A stretch of DNA of 64,000 nt from the NCBI RefSeq assembly GCF_001039355.2, contig NW_019775554.1:128980-192979 (forward strand), given 5' to 3'. Both the position numbers and the translations under genes were made by a program. The notes under the pieces were generated by a model. It worked only from the letters and a program-made list of their open reading frames with translations. It had not been told where the DNA came from and searched no databases. The DNA is from Lingula anatina (Eukaryota > Brachiopoda > Lingulata > Lingulida > Lingulidae). Shown in pieces: positions 25,301 to 51,578 of this stretch (its first letter is position 1; each line of letters opens with the position of its first letter).

Positions 25301-26952
25301 CCGTCCCGCCTACTACAAGCTGTAAGGGGGTAATTAACTTTCGTGTCCGCTCGGCTGACAGCTATTTAGCGTGAACCCCCAGGGAGTTAGGTCGATCTAA
25401 AGTAGATCGATCTAATCTCTGGAAATGGGGTCTATGTGTGTGTGTGCGGCAGTAAGGCTGCCATATTAATAGTGCCCGCTTGACAAGAAGGTAGCATTAA
25501 TAGAATTGTCAGTTATAAATACATGCAAAGGTTTTTGACATCTTGGTGACATCTTTGTTGTATTTTTTACAGCTTTTGTCAGATTTTTCACAGCCTAATG
25601 ACAAAAAGCATTACTTTTTTAAACACCGAAGACTGCGATATGCCATATAAGTAATGGTGATAATGTAAACTTGCCTGTATATGTTTGTACCGCAAACGTT
25701 CTTGGTGTACATTCACTATAAAACAAAGATATTTTGTTGTAACTTCGCTCATAGAATTATAAAATGAGTACAACATTACTTCTTATTTCCAGCTAATTTG
25801 CCATCCTCTCTTACAGCATGAATCAATGCACTTTAGAGAACATAATGTTTTATAATTCATCTTTTTTAGATACGACAAACTGTCGTGGAAGTAAACCATC
25901 TGCTTGCTTCCGGTTTAATTTGAAAGCAACGATAGATCCAGACGAAATATCGTCTGCTCACCTGTGGGTGTATAAGAAAGCGTCCCCAAGACATCGCAAT
26001 GCGACGCTGATGCTTTCTGAAACCTTCCAGTCCGGGCATCACCTCGGAGTAAGGTCAAGACGAGTTGCAATGGCTGACATAGGTTCTGGTCACGGTTGGT
26101 TTGAGTTTCATGTTAAACACCTGGCAAAGAACTGGCTTGCCAACCCAAATAACAAGCGTGGAATTAAAATTTCATGCAAAGCATGCAAAGGGGATGGAGG
26201 TATTTTTGACAGTGTTCCCGTAGAAACCGAGGGCGACCTTCGGCCATTCCTTGTCATAAAAAGTGGACAATCAAAGAATCGTCATCGACAAAAGAGAAAT
26301 ACTGTTTGTGATGGAAACACTGCAGAGTGCTGCAAACAGACCTTCTACGTCTCTTTCGAGGCCATAGGTTGGACAGACTGGATACTACAACCAAGTGGGT
26401 ACTACGCCAATTACTGCAAAGGTTCATGCGAAGGTGAGTTTTTCCCTAGAAACGATTGTCGGTAATTGCAACTTTTTGAGAAATGAACGTTTTATCTTAC
26501 GTGGTTATTCTTCGGGGAGCTATTTAAAGATAAAAGAAGAGATATCGGTAATGACTACAGCTTATCGTCGATGTTAAAATATCTTATTCTAAGTACTGTA
26601 CTTGAAAATGTGTTCGTTTGATTATTTACTATGTTTGCTAGTAATTCTCGGCCCTTTTTCAACATGTTTCGTTAATCGTTGAACAAGCACTGCATGTAGT
26701 TCGCGGTGATGTGCCCATCAATTGGATCAGTTCTTGGTATTTCCAGGTAGCACACTGCCGAGAAGCCATCACACCACGGTGATACAGACCGCGGCTCTGC
26801 TGGAACGCGATGTGGCAAAACGGGAAGAGCTAACTCCATGCTGCAACCCGAAGAAAATGTCCCACATCTCTTTACTATACTACGATAATGATGGGAGGAT
26901 GTACAAGCAAAACATGCCCGACATGGTGGTAGAGTCTTGCGCATGTTCCTGA
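19229..26952 (+). CDS. Activin/inhibin-beta-like TGF-beta ligand precursor
   Basis: Three exons, 19229-19679, 25870-26433 and 26747-26952, joined in phase 1 with GT-AG borders, give 406 aa. Start: an ATG at 19229 with a second in-frame ATG at 19238; either leaves a hydrophobic signal peptide ([15 protein letters not shown]). The prodomain has '[17 protein letters not shown]' and 'EMVVFAD', which match the inhibin-beta pattern, and a Cys-x-x-Cys (SCKAC) as in activin prodomains. A furin site RHRQKR precedes a 113-aa mature domain starting NTVCDG. Its nine cysteines are in the activin/TGF-beta order (C, CC, C, C, CC, C, C), with 'IGWTDWI', 'PSGYYANYC' and the ending 'VESCACS'. It should be secreted, form a disulphide-linked dimer and signal through type I/II Ser/Thr kinase receptors to Smad2/3-type effectors. 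The acceptor at 25870 is chosen because the earlier 'ttacag' at about 25816 would give an immediate stop. Intron 1 is 6.2 kb and intron 2 is 313 bp. Confidence 0.94.
22298..22386. repeat. Compound microsatellite (AC)n(AG)n
   Basis: Interrupted AC repeats pass directly into a long AG run. Confidence 0.95.
25216..25434. mobile_element. MITE, GATCGATCTA / TAAGGGGGTAATTAA family
   Basis: The ends 'ttttagatcgatctatctcc' and 'gtagatcgatctaatctc' are inverted repeats. The interior has 'cccgcctacta' and 'taagggggtaattaac', shared with the right part of 507-1015 and with the split element at 55690/57570. It lies in intron 1 of the activin-like gene, about 440 bp before exon 2. Confidence 0.8.
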
Positions 26953-27540
26953 TCTTTGTGATGCCATAATGCTTATTCATGTTTTCAACTGATCTCTGTA
27001 TTTGTGTGCCAAGTGTAGTGTACTTCATCAGCCTAAACAAGAAGAAAACGTCGCAGGAGGCGCTTTATTCCTTGGAACTGGGATGAAATACTAACTGCCT
27101 CAACAGTAGGAATTTCCTCATCCCCCTGGCACTCTTTCAAAGAAGATAGTTCACAAGTAGTCACTGAGTACCTCTTTGGACAAAACCTACTTTATGAGTG
27201 TATGAAATTGAGTGTATGTAACTGAAACAGGGTGATAACGTGAGACGGCTATTCACAGCCAGTTTCAGAGTTCTTGAAAGTAATATCCTTACTTGCTCAT
27301 CATTTAAATCGCAGTTATTGGTATGATGAAAAAATCTAAGATTAGGAGTAAAACAACAGGGTTTCTAAAACCCAGGCTATCTTACTTGAAATTGAAGACT
27401 TTCTGTACAGCAGTTATTCTTTTAGGTCATATAAACCAATATTTATTTGCCATCATACTTTGGTCTTTATAAACTGCAGTCTAAGAGCCACCTACGTGTC
27501 CCATTTGTAAGAGAACACTTGCAGACACACACGCACGCAG

Positions 27541-27571
<31 letters not shown>

Positions 27572-30500
27572 CTTCGTTATCTGTTTTTGTTTTGACGTAA
27601 TCCTAAGAATCGAGCCTCTTACTTTTCCCGGTGAGTTTTCGTAACGTAGCGGCTCCTTAAACTGCAGCACTTAAAGACGTGTACTTAAAGAATTTTAGAT
27701 CTCATCATCTTTTTTCATTCATGTCGTTAGTAGCATTTATTTCATCAAGTCTTTCATTTTTACGTTAAGTTAGCTTATTTTTAACGGTTTGTATTACGTT
27801 TCAATTGTTATATAGCCGGTTAATGTCGTATCTCCTAGCGTGACATTATCTATTCTGGTAATGAAGATGTAGGGTGATTAAAAATGGTCCTGGAGTATGT
27901 AAAGAGGAAAATAATCAAGATTAAGCGTATTACAGGATGTCTTATTTTAGCCAGTGACCTTGTATTTCACGAGCATGCCAAAATGAAACATCACCCATTA
28001 TTTTACAGACATGATTTGTAAAAGACGTATTATTTCAAAGATCTCAGCTTGTCGTCATTCTTTCTTAGAACAGATGCATCAGCGTCTCAGTTCAGAGTCA
28101 AAGCGCAATGTGAGTTTGGTTTCAAGGAATGTACATGCCTTCCAATCACTGTAGTTTATATTTAACTCTTTTTGAATAACTGATCTCTGTCCTCTCCCAT
28201 ACCATTTGCATTTAAGATTTAACACTCTGGATTGTGTTTATTTTAAAAACAAATATTGATTTTAGTGTTTGCAGCAACATAGTTGTTTGCGAAAGAGAAA
28301 ACGTGGTAGAAAACGTGGAACAGGCATTTATTTTTGCCCAAAAGTCTTTCCTGTAAGATCCTCGACAGGACACTTTCCAACGACAGGTCAACGCACGACC
28401 CGATTTAATGGTACACGACCATCACATTTCGACTCTGACGTCATGGGATCACTTAACGTGATATGCAAGTATCCCGATGTATAGTTTTATTGTTCAGATA
28501 ATTTGTGTTCCCCTGTATCCAAGGGACTTTGCTCCATTCTGATTTTCATCGGCATATGCTGTTTGCTGATAGAAATCGATGCAGACACATTAGAACCAAT
28601 GGATTTGAGATGGGCAATTTTTCTCTGGATGACTCTACATATTAAGACACATGTCTGCTCATTGTAAATGATGTAGGCGAACAGGCGACGCTTTGAACAA
28701 ACCACTTAGTGTTAAAAGGCTCTTTATGTTACCCCTAGATCCTCTCCCAAGCGGTGCAGAGTGTAACAGTTATTATTCCCCCCTTTACTTCAGCATCATC
28801 CCGCTTTTGGTCATACTTTTCATATTCTTTAGAACTGAAAAGATCAACTATGCCAAATGTGATTTCCTTATGACTTTACTCATATCAGTATATTGATAAG
28901 ATTATCACAGCCAATGTGGTTTCTACATGGTGTATTCATGTCGAGTGCGCTCCAACGGACGTTAAACAATAGCAGACCGCTACTTCACAAATACAAGAAC
29001 GTAAGACAGTAAAAAAATAGCTGGATCTCCGTTTTGCACGGTGCTTTATTAGGTCCCGGGTGCTAGTAATATGGAAATATTTATGTAATGTAAAGAATAA
29101 CATTTAGATTGTGATACAAAGACCAAGTGACAGGAATCTTTGACTTACGGTGCACGACGAGGCAATGCAAAATAGGGCGTGATAGGGATGTTTTGATATT
29201 TGCTATGTAACAATGTTGAACAATTCAACGGATAATAGGTTTCAAATTAGTGTCCTACACTATAATAAGTTATCGTCTAGTAACGTCTATAAGATATATC
29301 CGAGTGTAAGCTGTATCTATAGTCAACTATGAGGTTGTTCTGAATCTCATATAACAGCACAGCCGTTAACTATTTAATGAAAGCGCTACGAGAAGTTCAG
29401 CAAAGCATTGGACTTTTCAAAGTGATGAGTAGATTGTTCAATGGACTAGTGTATTCAATGTGTTCATTTATTGGTCATCTTTGTGCCGATGTCGGCTATA
29501 ATCACTGCCAACAACAAAGTTATTTGAGGAAATGTTGCATTCCATGCGTTATGTATAATTGTAAATAAATTCAAGTGTAACTAATTAAAAATGTAAAACA
29601 GATACAAATTGCTTTGTTATTTGATTTGAAATTACTTAAAGATTGTGATTTAAATGCATTACGCGGCTGTATATCAAAAGAAAAGACTACTTCATATCTC
29701 CAATAATTGCAAGGAATAAAAGTTCTGGCTTACTCGTAACAAGGGAAAAATCCAGGGGCCGTCTTCAACAGATGCGGGAAATGTTGGGGGTTAAGCTCTT
29801 GAGAATATACTTAATTTTCACCTTTAAATAAACTGATCCAAAAATTGACTTGTGTTGTAGATATTTTAATAAACGTTTGGTCAACAGACCCCAACCGCAG
29901 ATGTCCAGTCTCAAAAGGTCCCTGGATTGACCATTGTGACCTTCTGTCCAGTGATGCTTAAAATTAACTCTTTATTAGATTAAATAACTAGGAAACGGTG
30001 GCATCTTTAAACGACACACTTGGGAGTTAGATCAAAGAGTTAAGAGTTGGTCGTTCCTCTTGATACTTTAAAGCAATGCTACACAAAAGAAGGCCCGAAC
30101 CTATGTCAAATGTCACCAGGGTATCAGTTAACGTAAATCTTGTCTTGCTCTATAATTCTAAAACAAAATGAAATTTCTGGAGTGAGGGGCGGAGCTGGGA
30201 CCCTGGATAATCTGGCAAACAGCTCCCCCATTAAAAGCAAAATCAAAAGGCACTTTTAATTATAAAATTGTTATGATAATAATATATTAGAAAGTGGTTT
30301 GGAACATAACAGACGTGTGTGAGTATGGACGGGGGTGGGGAGTTAGGCAGGAGATCATAAAGTCACCTCATTTGCCGACAAAGAGCTTTCTGAAAATTGC
30401 TATGTCAAAATCAAGAACGGTATTTTAAATAAATACCACAGAAAAAAATGTTAAAAGGCCCTTAGTTGGATTTCGAGAAAAATAATAGAAAGACGGATTT

Positions 30501-33500
30501 TCCTGAAGAAGGGCAGTTTTCTAGAGTTAACTGGTTCCCTCTTATCCAGTCAACTACTGCATTTGCCTTTTTACGTGACTTAAAGACATATAGGCGATTT
30601 AGTTTGTTATGTTAAAACCTCTTCAAATGCTTCAAATAAGGAAAGATAGTAATTAATCTCTATCAGAACTATGTAACTTAAGTAACGGACAGTGGAAAAC
30701 GTTTGCATTTACTCTGTGTTAAAAATAAAGTGATTGAAGTTGATAGTTTAAAGGCTTTGGTATCAAAAGCGCGATCAAAATCCGTTTTTCTTTAAGTATT
30801 TAGCACCGGTATTCCGTACCCACCTTTTCTTTTTTACCAAGTCAATTACATTTAATCCGGTCATTTTCCTTTCTCGCGCAAATACCTGAATACGATTTTT
30901 GAGAAGATATTGTGTTTTCATAATGTCAACAGGATGTAACAGGTAATTGAGATATACATATTAAATACCTTTAAAAGAAATAGAAAAAAAGGACGCAAGA
31001 GACTAAAAATGTCATAAAAATATCAACAAAGGCTTTTTAAGTAATGGAAAAATGAAGTGCGATGCAGCATGAAACTTGTTTGCTTTGCAAAATGTACTTT
31101 AAATCATTTCTTAATTAATTTGATAATAGTCTATTTTATGTCGAACGAAAAGGAGAAACATAAAAAAAGGAAAAATCATTGAAATCAAACAGTGCAAGTT
31201 TGACTGGGAAATTATGTAAATTAGAATCACTTTGTACACTTGCGCTATTCTAATGTGACCTTCTTTCTCTTACTGCGAATGTCAGGGGCCTTGGAAATAA
31301 ACTTGACACTTTGAATAAGCACGTGCTGTTCAACGTGCGAAATCGACATTGGAATTGACAGATGTAACCAGCCGGGCCTTCTGTATACGGTGTATGTGGT
31401 ATTTAGTCAGTCTGCGCAAAAATACCTGGAGCGTCTGCGTTTTTTTCGCGCCAAGCGGTCTGCCACTTGAACCCCGTGTCAAATAGTGGTTTCCAACTTT
31501 TCAAGTCTTCTTCTTGTTACTTTAAACGTAGCAGTTGCAGACTACAACTAATTTTTGGAGGGTGGGGGATGATTGTAATTTGTCAAAAATGATTTTTTGG
31601 GGAGTAAAACACTATTCTTTCAACTTAAGCAACTCACCCTTCTAATTCACAATACCACGCGACAATAGGGAACTGCGTCTGTAAATATTACTTAATAAAT
31701 CAGGTCAAACGCACAAAGGTGCGCGACGCAAACCCCTGGATTGTTTTTTGTATCACTTTAATGTGTTCTGCCGAGGATAAAAAGAAGCAGCCTTCGAGTA
31801 TGCAAAATATGACATAGAAACTAACTAGATTAAAATCACCTTCAAGCTATTATTATTTAAGTTAGGGAATATAAAAAGGCCGGTGTGTACAGCAGGTAAG
31901 AACATATATGTATGCCTGTTACGACTAGGTACCCAGGGCATCAATTCCTGGCCTTGAAATCGGGTGGCCACTTTCATACAATACATCCCTTTAAGAACAA
32001 CATTATAAGTCATCGAAGCAGTGGTCAGGCCGACTTCAGCTGGTCTCCAGGCAGTGGATCGTCGGAAGGGTGGACAATGACCGTTACTTTTTCCTGAGGC
32101 AAGTCATAAAGTCGGCAATCAGAGATGTTGACAATCATAACAACAAAATAACAACAACACTTTGCAGGTAAATAAAGTCAATCAAAAGATTTATTATATA
32201 TACCATTCGGTATAGTTAGAAGGTATGAAGTCATGGGCCTGCCATGACGTAAATGATATTTACTCAGTCCACGTGTGCCCAAATTGTAAGCTAACCGCAA
32301 AACTATTTATTCTGTCCACTTTCTATGCAGGTCATATTTATCATTGCAAGAAAGTCACTTAGTCAATTGCTGATGATCTTTGACTAAGTCAACAGGACTG
32401 ATCCCCGTAACACCTGGGATATGCTGTAACAAAACCGGTCAATCATTTAAGTAACCAAAGAATTTGACCGCTTTCAAACATTGCTCAAAATGCCATCATC
32501 AGATAGAGAATATACCTCCGTAATTAAGTATCTCGGTGTTTATTCAGTTAGGAAAAACAAATATTTACCGTACAGTCCTAAACGGCAGATAAATACCTTT
32601 CTGATGTGAACAAGCATTAGCACAAAATTAAAGTATACAGTTGCAAAAAGGACAATCTTAACTTTTCTAAATTTATCCTGCCACTCCTTATAAGAACAAT
32701 TTCACAACGATAACATGTTGGCGGGAAAAGTTGTCAAATGACAATAGCCCAAATAAAAATCAAAATAAAATTGCGACATTCGTGTCCTGAAAAACTCTCA
32801 TCTCTAACAGTGTGATGAAATTGAGCTAGTACTTCCAGCAGCTAAAACAACGATGCTCCTCACCCGAATGGATATGTGATTAATACCTCCTTCAAAATGT
32901 TCATGTTAGCAACATAAAAACAAAATGCACTGGCACTTTCTTTAGTTTATGGTTGGTCGATTGTACTTTTGGACGGATTTCCAACGTGGAATAATTAATG
33001 AATAAAGCTTCTTTGTTTTAAATCGCCACAAGTAAATCTGAATCATTCTCGAACCATTTTGATGCGTAATACAATCTTTTTTTTTTTTTTTTTGGTTAAC
33101 GACTCACAGTGAGAGATCAATAGCAAGGTGATATGCAGTCACCCATCAAATGTACTCATCCAATCTCCAAAACCAACATTTTACTCACATATTCCCCATA
33201 GTACTTTCCTACACGCAAACCCAATTTCCAGAAGCCGATATTTAACTCAAACATCCACTAGCATTGTTCGATAATTGACATACCCTTCTCGACAATACTT
33301 AAAAAGTGACAAACCTCACAAGCTAATGTGTCATCAACATCGTTTCCAATGTGTGTAAATTATTAAAAAACTGTCGATCATCTTTGCAATGTCTGTCTGG
33401 GGGTTATTTTTATCCTGTGACACTGGCGGTTACCGGTTGATTTTTCGATATGGTCCCATTTGAAAATTACCAATTCTAAAATGCACCTTCAAAGGCCCAG

Positions 33501-34793
33501 ACAAGACGAAATCCGAATCTTCACAGTAGCCCTAATATTAACAGGTCGTTCACATATTAGGAAGAAGAGAATGAGAACGGTAACCTATTTGCCTAGTTTG
33601 CCTGTCTTGTCGGTTTATTTTCCGTAGAAGGTATTCTCCCTCCCACCTACCCCACTCGTATTGCAATGCTACCACTGAGGAGGACTCCCATGAACTTACT
33701 TTCCCTGACCTTATCTTTCAATAATTAACTGTAATTTTTATTCAATCTCACACACTTTCACTCGGATTCACTATTAACTTAACGGGGGTCCAGACAGTAC
33801 TGAATATTGGCCCCACAGCAGCTAGGTAGCCGTTTTGGGGGAGGTAAAACATACAGACATTCTCAATAGCACTAATAGAGTTCGCAGATAAATGCAGTGA
33901 AAGGAACATAACGACCTCTTTGGAGAGTCGCTGGCTTATGAACAAATAGCCTTTTCTTGAAAATGTGTCTCTCTAATGAGAATTCTTTCAAATGGAAGAA
34001 CTACATTGTATGTAATATCTTTGGACAATGTGGTTGATTTAAGTTTTTTTCAGAACAGTCTGCCATACTTAGATAACAAATTGTCAGTTTACAGTATGGA
34101 ATACAGAGATACTATAGGGACTGAGGTGCTGTGTTTGTATTGTAAGCATCCCTCACACTTTTTCACTAAAACAATAATGAATGTCCAATTATTTATATGA
34201 CAATATTGTAATATCTATGATAAATCATTATACTCACTACTTAATATAACAACAGAAACTGCTGAATTTAATTTTAAAAAATGAATAGACAAAAATAACT
34301 ACAAAAGCACTGAGAAAGTGCAAACCTCTATCGAGGCAGCTCAATTCTCATGATTATAAATCCTTTAATTAGTGAATCCCAATCAGCAGAATTCTGAACT
34401 ATCCTGAAAATTTATCAAAATCCATCCATAACTTTTTGGGTTGGCTGTTCAGGGTATCCTATCCAGGATTATCCTGCCAAATCAAATTTTCTTTAAAAAA
34501 TGAGCAATTTCTCCTTCTCTTGAATCATTGATTCAGAAAGAAAAGTAGCTATGCAGACTTAGAAAATGTGACCTTGGGACAAACATGCAAAGAATACCTT
34601 TAACAAACAAAGGCAAAAACAAAACCTCCTAGGTGGAGGTAATATAATCCAATTAGATAATAAAATCTACCTCACCAAAACCAGACTAAAACCTGTCATT
34701 CTCAATTATTAAAATTTAATATAAATCTGGTCAAAAGGAAAATAATAAAAATTACATCCAAGAGCCATTTCACAATCAACTCATGCAATTTTG
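26953..34793. other. Intergenic between convergent activin-like and EF-hand/stalk genes
   Basis: No gene is recognised in this 7.8-kb stretch. It presumably includes both 3' UTRs. A (CA)n tract lies at about 27523-27570 and an AATAAA on + at 29564-29569, which would imply a 3' UTR of some 2.6 kb for the ligand gene if used. On the minus strand an ATTAAA at 34715-34720 lies about 75 bp beyond the EF-hand/stalk stop, and an AATAAA lies near 33737. Short frames (28269-28484, 29377-29568, 31912-32097) have no signature. Confidence 0.5.
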
Positions 34794-48908
<14,115 letters not shown>

Positions 48909-50203
48909 GGTTTTGCTCTTTCACACAATTATTTGGGAGGTGGGGTATTATAAAAAACTAAAAAAAAAGGAAATAAAACAGTTGAGTTAAAATATGTGAA
49001 TGTTTTGTTTATATATATAAACATTTGCATGGAGTCAGAAATTAATGTTCATTTAATATTAAATAAAGTATCAACTGTACCTTATTCACAGCGCTGTTGA
49101 CGACAGAACTGCTTGGCTATTCAGCAGTGAGTGTTCATTGTACTAGTACATTTTGAAGAGGTGAGAGGTAAGACAAAGATCTGACAGCTCTCGCATCTTA
49201 GTGGACATGCTTGGTGGACATGCACCTATATCTTTCATGCTTTAACACATGCATATTCTAGTACATATCATTGATCATAATTTGATAAATTGGAGTCCTA
49301 CAGCGTGGGTTTTTCCTAAACAATTTAACTAAATTAAACAGCACTGAAACTTTAATACCAAAAAATGTATATTTATTTAATACCAATTTTATAATGTATA
49401 TTTATTTAATACCAATTTTAATTTTACCCATCAGTCTTAGACAAATTGTGGACCCTGGACATTTTAAAAAGGAACTTAAAACCCACCTTTTTAAACTATT
49501 TATCTTTAAATTCTTGAAAAAACACTTCTTAAGAAGAACTGCTCTTAGTCATAGTTTTAAATTTCCCCTTTTTTATCCATTTTATATATCCTTTCATCTT
49601 ATAACCACTAGCAATATTTTTCTTTTAATTTGGATTTTATAATTTTTGTAAAGTCTACTGAACACATGTTGGATTTTAGACTATAAATAAATATTATATT
49701 ATTATTTATTATTAATACAAACACCAAACACATCTTAATGCATATATGTGTAAAATGGTTTTACCTTGTTTTCAAATAATGGAAAACTCTACATCTTGTT
49801 TTATTTACTATCAATAGAGTTTCCTACATAACTTCGCGGCAGCCATTTGCAAACATATCTAAGGAAGTGCCTCTCCTCGATAAAGACTCATTTTCGAAAG
49901 CTTTCTATCTACCAATGAAAACAGTTTTCATTATAGTTTGTGTTGCATGTAGTCTGAAAAGAGACTATGCCGTGGAGGATACCGGAAATCGTTATCCTTT
50001 CATACGAAAATTTTGATTTGCTTGGTTATGATGGCCTATTTCTGCAGAACCAATTACATTGACGGATTGAAACAGATTTAGATAGTTCATGGCCTCGCCT
50101 TCGCTTTGACACACCAGTGTGATTGTATTTCGAGGAAAAGGTATTCAGCATCCTTCGTTTTTTTTTCTTAAAAATGTAGTAAGTAACTCGAAATAACTTG
50201 ACA
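48909..50203. promoter_or_regulatory. Divergent promoter region between EF-hand/stalk gene and FAM91A1
   Basis: The two start codons face away from each other, 1.3 kb apart. On the minus side a possible 5' UTR intron is visible: donor 'aataag|gtacag' at 49081 and acceptor 'ttttttttag' near 48960. On the plus side 'gcggcagccatttgc' near 49838 contains a YY1-type core (AAATGGCTGCC on the other strand). A LINE tail (49394-49714) and a 27-bp direct repeat ('aatgtatatttatttaatac...', about 49364-49420) lie between. No TATA box is obvious. Confidence 0.5.
49394..49714 (+). mobile_element. Truncated LINE 3' end
   Basis: The frame reads 'ISLRQIVDPGHFKKELKTHL', the pattern found at the C-terminus of many L2/CR1-like LINE reverse-transcriptase ORFs (LP..LR....FK..LKTHLF). 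It is followed by 'gtaaagtctactgaacacat...ctataaataaatatt' and ATT-rich repeats, a typical 3' end of such elements. The rest of the element is absent, as expected for 5' truncation. Confidence 0.7.
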
Positions 50204-51145
50204 ATGAATGCAGACGTAGAGTTCCATATTCGCCACAACTACCCTTGGACTAAGCTACCATTGAATATAAAGCAGGTACGTAAAAATTATTTTCACACCG
50301 ACTCTGGATTCCCTATGTATCATATGATTATTCGACCAATATAATGGGCAGCGTAGACAGTGGTATGTCATTATGTTTATATCATTTTTGGTTTGGGAAA
50401 GAAAAAAAACAGCTATTTAAACCGAAGTGAAGTTTGATTTTACAACGCATCGTTTAGAAATTTAATTAAATAATCAACAATTTTATTAAATTGAATTTTA
50501 TAATGCCGTCATGTATTAATTTTCATTCTATGCATTGAAGCATTTAAACATGCAGACAGTGACACACATTCATATATGATTCTCCTTTTAAAATCTAATC
50601 ACTGGCACTCATCTACACAATGTTACCTTGTCAGTATGTCATACTTTTGGCATATGTTGTCCTTGCTATCAAATTATATTTATTACTACAGCATACGTAC
50701 ATACAGTATGCCCCTTCAGCATCTTTCTAGTTTCAGTTATGAAAGACTATTTAAATGAATCAGTTTTGCAATTTACTTCATGGTTTTCCATTGTTCACCA
50801 CATAAAACATTGAAATTGCTTAACTATAGTAATTTATTCAAGTATCAGCAACAATGATAGCTTTTCCAATGAAATGAGGAAATTACTGAAACTAAAAATC
50901 ATAGACTTGACAGTTGCTAATTTTGGGGAGTAACTGCATGTGCATACTGTTTCAAGTACTAGTAAGCTATGTTTTCTGAACCTGAATGGCAAGTCCCAAT
51001 ACTGGGTCTTGAGCAAAAGGAAAAGTACATTAGTCAAACTGTAGAGTTTTGTTGAATGCTTCCATTGTTAAATAAGGTACTGAGTTCTGAGGTATGCTTC
51101 AGTCCTGTATTGTTCCTTAAAAATTGAATCCTAACAAAATTGGTG

Positions 51146-51224
<79 letters not shown>

Positions 51225-51546
51225 TCCTTGAACTTGAAGCACTCAAAGTTATTAGCTTATTAGCTAATTTTTTAATTAATAGAAGCAAAGTCATCTATGG
51301 GCCCAAAAGGGGTTCAAAAAGTATTTGACTGCATTCCCATAGATTTAGATCAATCCATCTAGATTGACCTAACTCCCTGGGGGTTCTTTAAAAGCCTGGT
51401 ATCCAGAATTTTGGATGTTATTAATGACAACACATGTCACAGATAAGAAAAATGAATAGTGGATTTGAAGAAGAGAAGTCACATGTCACAGGGCGCTAAC
51501 AGGGAGAACTGTGATATGATTAAATGAGGAAGAGAGGCGTTTCACC

Positions 51547-51578
<32 letters not shown>

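Larger units (their letters stand above)
19680..25869 (+). other. Intron 1 of the activin-like gene
   Basis: Phase-1 intron of 6.2 kb. It holds a compound (AC)n(AG)n microsatellite at 22298-22386, a short GC-rich hairpin 'aagccggc..gccggccggctt' near 21210-21235, and a MITE at 25216-25434. Long chance frames at 20335-20730 (minus) and 24695-25096 (plus) have no family signature. Confidence 0.8.
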
